Below, one piece after another: positions 38,201 to 45,941 of a DNA stretch of 64,000 nucleotides. The position numbers and the translations under genes were made by a program. The stretch spans positions 86,488-150,487 of IMG/VR virus record IMGVR_UViG_3300018080_005856. One strand, 5' to 3'. The notes beneath the pieces were generated by a model. The model had not been told where the DNA came from. It saw nothing but the letters and a program-made list of their open reading frames with translations, and ran no database searches. This stretch comes from a virus. Each line of letters opens with the position of its first letter. Position 1 is the stretch's first letter.

Positions 38201-40562
38201 AATAAATCAGGGTATGAATGGTGGGAGCCCAAGAAGGAAAGCCGCGGCCATAGCGCTGCTTACGCAGCTGGCTTACATATCACAACGAATATATGGGAGT
38301 TTCATGCTTACTGCCCCCACAGAGTACAGGGCTGAGATTCCTGATGATAAACTAATTCTAATGTCACCAGATATATCAAACGAGGAAATGATACCTAAAG
38401 CTCTAGATTGGTTATCCCCTGAACTCATAAAGAACACGGGATCTGTGTCTGTAGATATAGCAGAAATTCTTGAGAACATTGCAGACGAAAATGAAGAGGA
38501 GGACGAGTTCATACAAAATGGTGTCAGTAACCTAAAGCTCGAAGATGTATCAATATCACCAGACTCATCACCAATACCGAGCTATATAAAGAAAGACGAG
38601 GCCAAGACTGCTTATCTGTTGTCATTAAACCTTGCTGCTGATAGTACAATGAACTTTATGAGAGAATTAGCATTCACAAGGAGCAAGAACCACAGGAAAG
38701 TATCTGATATGCACATTAAGGTGTCGGGTAGAGATATAATAAAGAACGATATAACACTCATGGAGCCATATAACACGGTGAGAATGTCATATCCGAAAGA
38801 GGACCTAAGCGATGACGAGCTCTCAGCTGCAGCACTTTTGGGTGTGAGCGGAGAGGGAAATGAAATCATGGTACCCATTCATTATAAGCTTAAACCATGG
38901 GGAAGGAAGATATACCAGACACATTTTAAGAATGCGAATGTTCTTCCCACAGCACGTACCAGTGCTATATCCACCGCGACTACAAGCGTGTTGGCTAATC
39001 TTATGAAGGAAACATATGGTGGGACAATTACTCTGCTTGGGGACTCCAGAATAATGGAGGGAGATAGGATATTCCTATGGGATGAAAACAGGGATCTATA
39101 CGGGGTAGTTGGAGTAAAATCACATACTTTCATAATGAGTCCAGAATCAGGTTGTATGAGTGTGATAGAACCGGAAATGATTACTAGGAACGATGGAAAG
39201 CTGAAGAGGAACCTGTATGATACTACTGTTACCACACTCAACATAATAACAAAGACACTAGGGACCTTGGTATTAATAGGCGGTTCATACCTGTTGTTCA
39301 GATATGCACGATCAAGATATAGAATGTCAAGTGCTCTACTGGATGTAACAGAACAGTCAGGATTCTGGGTGAGATTGTTAACGGGTATAGGAAGATCCTT
39401 GAGAAATCTAAGAGATAATCTTCCTCTTGCCAAACTCATAGGAAGAGGTTTTACTTCATGGTTCCATACTCTTGATAACGGTAAACTAGCGAAAGGGCTT
39501 TACCGTAGTTACATGAAGACGTCCAGTACACTGAGGGAAATATTCGATCCTAACTTTGTAACAGATACAACAACGGCACTAAGAACTTGGGCAAGAGGGG
39601 TAAGTGAAACATACAAGGATCTCCCTCTAGTTGGATCTATCATAGGCAGTAAACTTACTGATAGAAACCTCAACCGGGTAATAGAAAAGGCTGTAGATAC
39701 TGCCATGGACAGTCTAGTTACATTGAAATCAAGCAAAATGGCAGCCAGCATAGATATACCAACAGGTGAGTCTTTTAGAAGAATAGTAAAAGACAATGTG
39801 ATAAAAGAACTAGACAACTATCTCCTTACTTTACCTACACCAGTTATTATACCTGACAATAGACTCCTCAGAAGTGGACTGGAAACAGCCGTCTCAACAG
39901 TTATCGACTCACGTATAAAGATCTCAAAAGGAACTGCAGTATCTATGGTAGAGGATTTCGATAGCACATTGAGGAACCTTGTAAAGGAAATGGAGGTTGG
40001 AGAGAATACGGTTAGAGAATACGTTAGGAACCTTAACCCGTCTCAATATCCTTCGGGTATCCTAGGCAGAGGACTACACCTAAGAACTGCAAAGGAGAAG
40101 GACTTTATAGTAAAAGCAACAGAGGGAATGATAACTGAAACAAGGAGAATGTGTATATCCGACTCTAAATCTCTGTTATCTATGGTAAAACGGTACGGGG
40201 GAATGCTTACAAAAGTAGCAATAGGCGGGAGTATAGCTTACGAAGCGTTCTCTGCGGCAGCCAGTGCTATAGAACTATACATGTTTATAAGGGAAACAGC
40301 AGACAAAATAGTGTTATCTCCTCTCATGTTCAGAGGAGAACCATTCATGGCTGGCCTAGAAGGTGTTACAAAGCAGGATGGTGAACAAGCAGGTTTTGCT
40401 GGTATAATGGTTTCCAGGTTCACCGATGTTGTAGAGGCCTTTGGAGATAGATTATCATCTCCTGTATTATCAGCTTTGGTAGAACTGGAAAAGATGAAAA
40501 GGGGCACAGTCAGGGATATAGGTGGAGGAAACAGGCCAGGACCTGTAGTAGAGAGAGATTAA
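32280..40562 (+). CDS. Giant tail protein with M23 peptidase domain
   Basis: This 2,760-residue protein has a LytM/M23 zinc endopeptidase domain at about 230-370. The motif HRGLD gives H236 and D240, YMHLSEI gives H326, and GPHLHFE gives H357 and H359. M23 enzymes cut peptide cross-links of the cell wall, so this is the likely wall-penetrating tail lysin. A hub-like region near 1610-1780 (EVSVHMDKYSPVRTSEIKIT, TGRISTIDFNV) resembles baseplate hub domains. Hydrophobic segments lie at about 1210-1263, 2320-2345 and 2642-2670. The C-terminus has LSPLMFRGEPFMAG. The gene starts by TAATG overlap. Peptidase, hub and possible membrane segments in one chain suggest one protein for wall breach and channel formation. 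Confidence 0.85.
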   Translation: MANKVHITDEDRKAAADVFSAYTGELDEDQYIDPGTIPVTDDMSECQPFIDLVKQLTGESTTDIADLPFDKYTPFDQTRLDHQFRITTVHKDLTAIVPEVDRFKEFYRIAEQFTNESSLIVSAAMDSNIKDITCMPPSYVFSYAAKKIREVITMLQKENIPGLSDLKDYAGRFDRLASDAKHMQAPYPDTSTPAFDPDDYAIRIVADSVTFPLVPRLNETEPTGDFGFMTPERPSHRGLDLKVYTEQAVSNTGKIYYTSSHPVVAIAEGKVIHCTSSNNLAKPCVRFDTDTNHGEDVDGKIFEGRDGGNIVIIWHPDLGKMSAYMHLSEISVKKGNSVLAGDVIGVAGNTGGSTGPHLHFEMRDPSLAKGAAADISSWRKGVPINPWPYIGGGYNGDPTNSEPAIKLEATQGNLKAEDTVEDFREYLNSLTMSPAENPEDQSNVLYAIHRQIMARVTSSVHSVYVNDISGKAEQVTINWMPGTSKAIPIEGQSAPVIQSLGGRNVQVSISLKGISPVEVAKIALMFKVPSTDETIAGMLTLARSGMFGETSIRNSYLQRWYRTDQIESMLRGISGSTQKVHLDEPVIVDNEYLNSMGLKTFHPISMEVKTVPQASEAYDILLTLSYMNLRNRSLESLKKSRHGIQAPVLPVTARVFPEKATGDSGFGLESDYQAYGILSRLSIVNCLAEILPLYIMSRVYRLYKTMSEYTPGSVIDLDGLDIMTKILAPTGIDTAIEKVFSTVRDYDTDVPSFSSAILDASMELANLGTVAALSRYTEKTIEVAKQGTGSNKFSKIVAATLGAVTTLNSVLKYAFGPVGTPEVNRGAETRTLYMNIPSLAPIMIWSLLAEFIDRLSAGKENEFFSEISNDVIDMLNDSYAEPNVRTLRIGGSDEVFVEVKGAIGQEAAGGEYKPLFIGEIKLSMIMGGEHDDSERNTLFGSIDVSEGLGQIWFGSEDAKALRKKLVDEIETMARNPRGNYDTRFLYPAAYGAVEINWLAIDAIRAAALAIGPMLANDNMKPGGDIPDGHMSEFFQTAAELLRDESARNHCSDVLTSVLTYSMADVLANGMIATHGRKAAYAHNDSVLRAFNKMSSLETEDTVVTALQYLGSRIQSHIVKARRVTQSRDMCTQVVSGVFADRSFGGSKDLRKGYCCALGSVLNYMYQVAYAGTETVSSLPPEYNDYTIPAMLQIIDRDRGELMIDELLHRGKSFFAATVGFLPDIIIGAAIALSGPGAVLTTIFYIIRGAMDIWAVWDLVMSIFKENAIEFAFGRGNIFAMSRWCSGRISDAMDQSQLLECCIKSGIWMPAALKPRGDTFDEERTSYRDFPTVHRGGKPLPPDFFVYKVGILSKAYDDMKSYINSAVESTRDRYADLDNDNVEALKTELKQEIDESRELSRARVQDALTRALIDSTPEDKSLKKDYMQAVGKSGDIISYVVYGNRTDAAKKGHICSTKYGSYSSTVSKAGSMLHLDMSDVGVVVKIGSSFTPISKGPELSELITNKGELMQMIVEAANSSPYGKVRENLKSFLQRSIREILDYIAATKALGGQFVYGLDTMPGTIGNLILIKNIVGSNIRAIGKPGLALFKSQMDKVGRDSLRRSSTLQTQYIFPTVKLYFIEEDSENFYLFDDLYSYASIVEVSVHMDKYSPVRTSEIKITNLFGMLNDILSDSKNKEYNFFSGPDENAPLNSVMLRPGCKIKIQAGTTPILDEHDTIFTGRISTIDFNVITTITAVSAGDMFTESLSMDVVKVYGSQANATGGLGTKLIQAPIREGIQSMVGDDYMAPITKLKTVIGYVLYDVVQSTERLTDFSLRPPVEVQDPEISPATSNLMDILKKKLIITQSSSFIESVSGARVDLQENQQLFENIYLDTDVIGSSWFGNLTFIGEGVWVSRDESAWDIMSELNLLLPNHDVLVRPYDTRSTLVWNNDDGYYRFRRCVDLDNILTNALTTKLRIAGRDPRFKLLPLFDVINQGMNGGSPRRKAAAIALLTQLAYISQRIYGSFMLTAPTEYRAEIPDDKLILMSPDISNEEMIPKALDWLSPELIKNTGSVSVDIAEILENIADENEEEDEFIQNGVSNLKLEDVSISPDSSPIPSYIKKDEAKTAYLLSLNLAADSTMNFMRELAFTRSKNHRKVSDMHIKVSGRDIIKNDITLMEPYNTVRMSYPKEDLSDDELSAAALLGVSGEGNEIMVPIHYKLKPWGRKIYQTHFKNANVLPTARTSAISTATTSVLANLMKETYGGTITLLGDSRIMEGDRIFLWDENRDLYGVVGVKSHTFIMSPESGCMSVIEPEMITRNDGKLKRNLYDTTVTTLNIITKTLGTLVLIGGSYLLFRYARSRYRMSSALLDVTEQSGFWVRLLTGIGRSLRNLRDNLPLAKLIGRGFTSWFHTLDNGKLAKGLYRSYMKTSSTLREIFDPNFVTDTTTALRTWARGVSETYKDLPLVGSIIGSKLTDRNLNRVIEKAVDTAMDSLVTLKSSKMAASIDIPTGESFRRIVKDNVIKELDNYLLTLPTPVIIPDNRLLRSGLETAVSTVIDSRIKISKGTAVSMVEDFDSTLRNLVKEMEVGENTVREYVRNLNPSQYPSGILGRGLHLRTAKEKDFIVKATEGMITETRRMCISDSKSLLSMVKRYGGMLTKVAIGGSIAYEAFSAAASAIELYMFIRETADKIVLSPLMFRGEPFMAGLEGVTKQDGEQAGFAGIMVSRFTDVVEAFGDRLSSPVLSALVELEKMKRGTVRDIGGGNRPGPVVERD

Positions 40563-40565
40563 CAT

Positions 40566-41606
40566 ATGGCAGAGAACAAACCTAAAAGTATGGAAGGCCC
40601 TCCCCAGGGTACGTTCAAGACCACTGGAGTATTAGTAGATAGTCCTAGTGGTGAAAGAACCCAGCACAGTGGTTCTCTCATAGATAATACTATAATGGGA
40701 GGTAGCCTGTATGTGAGTCTGATGGTAAAAGACCCATATACTGGCCAAGCTGTAAGATTGGATGGGATAAAGGTGGAGAGAACATTAGGTACTATTGTAT
40801 CGGGTATCCCGGAAGAAGGATTCTTCGAATTAACATGCCCAAGCTACAGTAAGTTCAAGGCCCGGGATCCAGAAGGTATGACTGCTCTCCCGAAGAGCAA
40901 GGCTACTGTAGTACAGAATACAGCACTACCCACCCCTATAAAGGTAAAGGACTCAGTTGATAATTTCTCTTCTACTTCCAACAGCCCAGTGTGCAAGAAG
41001 TTCAATGAGAACGTCAATGTTGCACAAAGACATCTTGGTTTGGTTCATGAAAGAGATGACCTAGAGATAGTACAGGGGCCCGAGAACGGAGCATCTCCTG
41101 GTATGGCAATAAACCAGAGAGCTGGTTCAGTGTACCTATTTGGGAATGACGGAAAACAGAATATGAATATAAGCCCAGGTGGTGGAGTAAAGATGAACGC
41201 AGCTACGGTGGATTCCGGTTCTGCACAGAAAGAACTGACTACAATGAACTATGGTGGCATGCCACAAGTAGAGAATCCAATGAATAACGTTGTACCTCAG
41301 GGTACTATTCTAATGCCACAGCCGCGTACTGTTCCAAACGTACTGAAAATACTCAACATGGTAGCCACTATTGTGGACATGGCAGATCTCATAAAAGCAT
41401 GTTCTGATGCTGTAAAGGCAGTGAAAACTGCACAAGGAGCAGAGGAAGATCAGCTTCTCAACGATATATACAACGATGCGGCAGGGTATAGTTCTTTCGA
41501 AGAACAATTCATGACTGAGGAAGAAAAGGAGATAGCGAATAATCCAAACATGAGCCCTAGTGAGAAAGAGAGCGCTATGAGACGTCTTAAGGAAAGTAGA
41601 AGGTAA
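40566..41606 (+). CDS. Baseplate or tail-tip protein, unknown
   Basis: The 346-residue product has a beta-rich N-terminal half, including VRLDGIKVERTLGTIVSG. A middle region contains the short motif SVYLFGNDGKQNMNISPG. The C-terminus is helical and charged and ends RRLKESRR. Its place between the M23 tail protein and the gp25-like candidate is where spike or hub accessory proteins occur in myophages. I do not recognise a specific family. The start follows an AGAGAG stretch four bases after the previous stop, and the stop overlaps the next ATG. Confidence 0.65.
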   Translation: MAENKPKSMEGPPQGTFKTTGVLVDSPSGERTQHSGSLIDNTIMGGSLYVSLMVKDPYTGQAVRLDGIKVERTLGTIVSGIPEEGFFELTCPSYSKFKARDPEGMTALPKSKATVVQNTALPTPIKVKDSVDNFSSTSNSPVCKKFNENVNVAQRHLGLVHERDDLEIVQGPENGASPGMAINQRAGSVYLFGNDGKQNMNISPGGGVKMNAATVDSGSAQKELTTMNYGGMPQVENPMNNVVPQGTILMPQPRTVPNVLKILNMVATIVDMADLIKACSDAVKAVKTAQGAEEDQLLNDIYNDAAGYSSFEEQFMTEEEKEIANNPNMSPSEKESAMRRLKESRR

Positions 41607-42580
41607 TGAACTACGATATCAAAATAGGCCAGGATGGGAGCCCAATCATAAAGAAGGGGGACTTTCAACCTGTAAACTTCGCTGGATTTGTCTCTCAGAA
41701 GATTTACAAGGCCCTCATGAATATGGATATCTCTGTGGTAAGCGGCATCCAGCTTACAAAGAGGGATGAACTTCAGCAAGCCCTCAGCGGGTATCTTGTA
41801 ACGTATTTCGCTGGAGACATGGCTGTAAACCCGCAAGGGATAACAGTAACAGTTATACCGGTCCCTGGAGATGATAACATAAAGTATACAGTAGAATATG
41901 AAGGTACATCTCCTGACGGGGAGCCCATTGCTATATCCAGTGACTTAATGTACTCAGTGTCTGCTGGTGCTGTTCTGAGTGTAGATTATGAACCAGCATG
42001 GTTGACCACTGCTCCAACAGATGATACGATTAGTGTACAGTTTCCTATTACGATAGAAGCCATAACTACAGATGTGGAGTTACCAATTGCACCATCTTAT
42101 ACAGAAGATTTGACATATGGTATCTTTGGCAAAAGCACAGTAACAAAGCCTATATATCTTCTTACAGAATCACAGCTTACAACCATTAATAATACAATAG
42201 ATACGACATTTTCTATACCGATAAGAACTGGTAGAACAAAATATCAGTTATCATCACATATAACAGACTTCGAAAGGCTTGGTCATATTATAGACTCATA
42301 TAGTTTTACAACCCTAGTATCAGACATAGAGTTCTATGTTAGAGAAGAATACGGTGATATAGTAGTCATAGTGCCGGCTGGCGAAAGTGGTACAATCACC
42401 GGGAATGTTACACTGAGAAAAGCAGCTCAGGTTACCACTAAGTATAGGGTACGTGAAACACTAGTTGCCGGGAAAGCATTCCCATTGAGGAGACATTCCG
42501 GTAAGTACTATGCCATATTTCCTAGAAGCATTCAACTAGGTGATTACTATATTAAATATACAGCTTTAGCGGAGGGATAA
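41606..42580 (+). CDS. Possible gp25-like baseplate wedge protein with beta-rich extension
   Basis: The N-terminal ~100 residues (MNYDIKIGQDGSPIIKKGDF, then FVSQKIYKALMN) have the shape of gp25/gpW-like wedge subunits: short strands, a helix and a hydrophobic core. It lies directly before the J-like gene, the usual order in myophage baseplates. Residues after about 110 form a beta-rich extension not found in short gp25 proteins, which are usually 100-150 residues. The gene begins by TAATG overlap. The evidence is mainly synteny, so the family call is tentative. Confidence 0.55.
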   Translation: MNYDIKIGQDGSPIIKKGDFQPVNFAGFVSQKIYKALMNMDISVVSGIQLTKRDELQQALSGYLVTYFAGDMAVNPQGITVTVIPVPGDDNIKYTVEYEGTSPDGEPIAISSDLMYSVSAGAVLSVDYEPAWLTTAPTDDTISVQFPITIEAITTDVELPIAPSYTEDLTYGIFGKSTVTKPIYLLTESQLTTINNTIDTTFSIPIRTGRTKYQLSSHITDFERLGHIIDSYSFTTLVSDIEFYVREEYGDIVVIVPAGESGTITGNVTLRKAAQVTTKYRVRETLVAGKAFPLRRHSGKYYAIFPRSIQLGDYYIKYTALAEG

Positions 42581-42582
42581 CA

Positions 42583-43731
42583 ATGGCTCTCGTTACATAT
42601 GGAAGAGTTAATAATATTTCATCATCACTTCAAACTGTACTAAATAGTACAGGATATAGTGATGTGACTGGATCACCGTTCCTTGGTAGTATAGTTGGAG
42701 CCATACAAAATGCTCTGAGAACCGAGTATGGGAAGCTATATGATATAGCTGATAACGTAGACATAGGAAGGGCAAAGGGGAAATATCTAGACAGATGGGG
42801 AAGATTCCATAGTGAGGATAGACAGGTTATGAGTAGTGCAAAGGACTTGTCTCTAACAAACTGCAGTGTGTACCTGGATCCAGAGGTCACAGCAGGGGAG
42901 ATAACTTCTCTGGGTGATGGTATTACCCTGACAGATCTCGTGCTAACAAACAATGATGAGTCACTTGCATTCGAATGTATAGATCAGGTATATATACGGC
43001 CCAACCGCAGTGAAGCATTTGTAAGGGTAATATGTACTACTCCCGGGGCAATTGATATAGCAGCAGGAGAACTTACAAAAGTAAGTATGTCACTATCAGA
43101 TTTGGAAAATGTACTTCCCTCTGCCATGGCAACATATTCACTCAAGTGCAGAAACCACTATGCTATATCCAGTGGCACTGAAATGGCGTCAGAAGAGGAC
43201 TATAGATATGTTATCATGAGAAAGAGCGAATCTGTGGGCCTATTCAATGAGGCTAAAGTTTACTCGGCTATGGATGCCACAGATGTTGTCAAAATAGCCA
43301 TACATGAGTATCGTGGAGGTGCCAACGTATATTTGGAAACCCAGAACATGCAAAACGTGGACTCAGTTATAGCAGTTGTAAGAACTGCACTAAAACAATA
43401 CAGAAGTCTAGGGGCATGTGTAAATGTTTACTCACCTGTAGTAAGATATCTTCTTCCCACCATAAAACTATCTCTACGGAACGAAGACTTGCTGAGTACA
43501 ACACAGACTCAGTTCGCCTCCGACTTTACTACCGCAGTAAATTCCCTCGAGATGGGGTCTGTGGTCAATATAAATGATATCATAGACACAGTTATGGCAG
43601 GAATTCCAAATATTCTTTCCTCCAGGATAGTCAAAGCCACATATGGCGGAAGGACACTTGCCAAATATAATATAGGACAGTCTTTCAATGAGAAAGTACT
43701 CACGTCTACCGATAGGCTAACTATAACATGA
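42583..43731 (+). CDS. Baseplate J-like wedge protein
   Basis: The 382-residue product shows the baseplate J pattern. It has GRAKGKYLDRWGR near the N-terminus (about 62-74) and then paired beta domains. The family-typical ASEEDYRYVIMRKSES (about 202-217) follows, and the C-terminal half is alpha/beta with VNINDIIDTVMAGIPNI. J-like proteins (P2 gpJ, T4 gp6 relatives) form the inner wedge ring of contractile-tail baseplates. GGAGGG six bases upstream of the ATG supports the start. The gene overlaps the next by ATGA. It is the clearest baseplate gene here and supports a contractile tail. Confidence 0.8.
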   Translation: MALVTYGRVNNISSSLQTVLNSTGYSDVTGSPFLGSIVGAIQNALRTEYGKLYDIADNVDIGRAKGKYLDRWGRFHSEDRQVMSSAKDLSLTNCSVYLDPEVTAGEITSLGDGITLTDLVLTNNDESLAFECIDQVYIRPNRSEAFVRVICTTPGAIDIAAGELTKVSMSLSDLENVLPSAMATYSLKCRNHYAISSGTEMASEEDYRYVIMRKSESVGLFNEAKVYSAMDATDVVKIAIHEYRGGANVYLETQNMQNVDSVIAVVRTALKQYRSLGACVNVYSPVVRYLLPTIKLSLRNEDLLSTTQTQFASDFTTAVNSLEMGSVVNINDIIDTVMAGIPNILSSRIVKATYGGRTLAKYNIGQSFNEKVLTSTDRLTIT

Positions 43732-45941
43732 GAAGACAGACTCCTGATTTAACATACAAAGATAGAACTGCTTCTATCGTAGAGGATCACTTTGACCTAT
43801 GGCAACTTACAAGAAGAGACCCTAGGGACGGAACACATCGTCTAGTAAACACAATAGTTTCACTGATTGAAGAACTGGACGTAGAGGCGGATTATATCGA
43901 AAGAATGTTCATACCGGACAGGATGGATCTATCGGAACCATGGGTAATGTACCACTCGTATCCCGAGTATCCTATGGCTGACCTATATATATCTGGTCAA
44001 ATAGCTTCTGGTACTGTCAGTTTGGTTACATCGATAGATGATTTCCTAGCGGGCGATATAGATGAGCTTGATCATGAGTTCACTATATCGGGTACACCAT
44101 ACGCTGAGAGCATTTTGGCTATCAGCATGGATCAGATCTTTCTTCTGGGTAGTGGAATAATAACAGAATACGATTTACAAGATCAGGAATATGTTTCGTC
44201 AGGAGAAGTAGACTATACCATAGAAGTAATCAGGACCTTCTACGCAGATAAGGATCATCCAGTATTCCCAATAAGAGAAGACTTCCGGGAGGATTCTCTA
44301 ACAGTAGAAATCAGCGGGCAAGTTGTATCTTACGAGTTGGAGATGGCTGAAGATATGACAGGTTCGTGGAATGATGAGTTCGATGTGAACAAGGATGGAT
44401 ATATAGGCGACTATGAGCGTGGAATAATAGAGGCTTCCATGGGAGTTAGCCAGCAACAGGTTAGCCCAACCGTATGGGAAACATATGACTGGATGGATGT
44501 AAATAAGGATGGAACTATAAGTGAGTCAGACTATAATGCGGTAATGACGTCCGTAACATCAGCAGCCCCAGATGTAACCGGGGTTGTAAAGGTTCCAAGG
44601 AGCGTCATAGGTGCCCTAGAGGTTTCCTATGATAAGAAGTTACCTATATCTAAACACTTATTCAGAAGTGGCAATAGTTATTCCAGGCTAACTGACTTGG
44701 ATACAATATATGATTCCTTCAGCAAGGTTACATATGATACAAAGACCGATGTATATTATGGGATAAACTCAGATGGAACTGAGCTTAGAGTCTTCAAGTA
44801 TGATGCTCTCAACGATTCAATAGTTAATGATTTACTCGTATTAGTAAATAGATGGGACCATGATTGTGTTCTCATAGACCTTGATGCTGTAGACGGTTTT
44901 CTATATGTACTGGCCTCTGACTCAAGCACAACCAAGATGTTCTATGGTAATATATGGGGAGAGGCAACATACAGACTTCCAAACGAGGTAGATATACCAG
45001 ATCTCGACGGGGAAACTCCTATTGCTATGACCAGTATGGAGAATGGGTACTTTGTAATACTTGTTGGTAATACTCTAAAGGTATTCAGTCCTGTTAGAGA
45101 TAAAGCAATAGACTTGGAAGGAGTAGGATATTTCAATAAAAGATATGATCTAGAACTGGAAGACGGAACAAATCTGAAGACTATTCCGAGCTATATATTC
45201 AACAGTTTTGACTCTTTTGCATATTCTGCTATGGGGCTCAGCCGGCCACCAGGCTGTGATAATTTCCAGATGAGAAAACTCATCATGGATTTCTGGCAGC
45301 ATCCTCCCGGGAACGATAAGCTGGGCATGAACTTTGGGATAATGAGAGAACTGGGATTAGTAAACGATGATACAATCGTTAGTGGGACAGTATATCACTT
45401 ACCAGCCGAACTCACGTACTCAGGAGAACCCCCAGACAATTCGTGGGATCTTATCATAAATGACTGTCCTATGTCGGCCATAGAACAATCTGATGGTAGC
45501 TACATGTTAAGTGGTAGTATAGGTACACTCACTCTTATCAATGGTGACGAGTTAATACCCGGGGAAACCGTTACCACAGTATATGACTCATTAGTTATAG
45601 AAGGATACTTTCTAGATGGAAACAACGATGTGAATTATCTTTCACATACTCTTGATATAGACAAAGGAAAGCATACTCCTGATATATCTGTAAGAACATA
45701 TGGAGATATGAACTTCCTAGAGGATGTTGGATACGTTGTAAGTGGAGAACCGATTCAAGAATTCATAGATATTGTGTTTGATGCTGAAGATACAAACCCA
45801 TTTGTCTATGGTAATGCTGTTACAAACCAAACTCCTATGGATAGTAATCGAGTATCAGATGATCCAGTAATGTACACAATATATGACGTTTCTCTATCAG
45901 GATTGTTAACTACTCTTGAAGACGTGGAAGTAGATCTATGA
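43728..45941 (+). CDS. Baseplate protein with dockerin-like EF-hand pair
   Basis: This 737-residue, beta-rich protein follows the J-like gene. Its N-terminal segment (about 1-80) could be an I-like wedge domain. Residues 219-230 form a canonical EF-hand loop (D219, N221, D223, G224, I226, E230). Residues 257-268 form a second loop ending in Asp (D257, N259, D261, G262, I264, D268). The repeated DVNKDG core and spacing of 38 residues resemble type I dockerin repeats, which bind calcium and cohesin modules. Ser-Gly dipeptides are frequent (12). It overlaps both neighbours by ATGA. The EF-hand pair may stabilise the baseplate with calcium or bind a host surface protein. Confidence 0.7.
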   Translation: MRRQTPDLTYKDRTASIVEDHFDLWQLTRRDPRDGTHRLVNTIVSLIEELDVEADYIERMFIPDRMDLSEPWVMYHSYPEYPMADLYISGQIASGTVSLVTSIDDFLAGDIDELDHEFTISGTPYAESILAISMDQIFLLGSGIITEYDLQDQEYVSSGEVDYTIEVIRTFYADKDHPVFPIREDFREDSLTVEISGQVVSYELEMAEDMTGSWNDEFDVNKDGYIGDYERGIIEASMGVSQQQVSPTVWETYDWMDVNKDGTISESDYNAVMTSVTSAAPDVTGVVKVPRSVIGALEVSYDKKLPISKHLFRSGNSYSRLTDLDTIYDSFSKVTYDTKTDVYYGINSDGTELRVFKYDALNDSIVNDLLVLVNRWDHDCVLIDLDAVDGFLYVLASDSSTTKMFYGNIWGEATYRLPNEVDIPDLDGETPIAMTSMENGYFVILVGNTLKVFSPVRDKAIDLEGVGYFNKRYDLELEDGTNLKTIPSYIFNSFDSFAYSAMGLSRPPGCDNFQMRKLIMDFWQHPPGNDKLGMNFGIMRELGLVNDDTIVSGTVYHLPAELTYSGEPPDNSWDLIINDCPMSAIEQSDGSYMLSGSIGTLTLINGDELIPGETVTTVYDSLVIEGYFLDGNNDVNYLSHTLDIDKGKHTPDISVRTYGDMNFLEDVGYVVSGEPIQEFIDIVFDAEDTNPFVYGNAVTNQTPMDSNRVSDDPVMYTIYDVSLSGLLTTLEDVEVDL

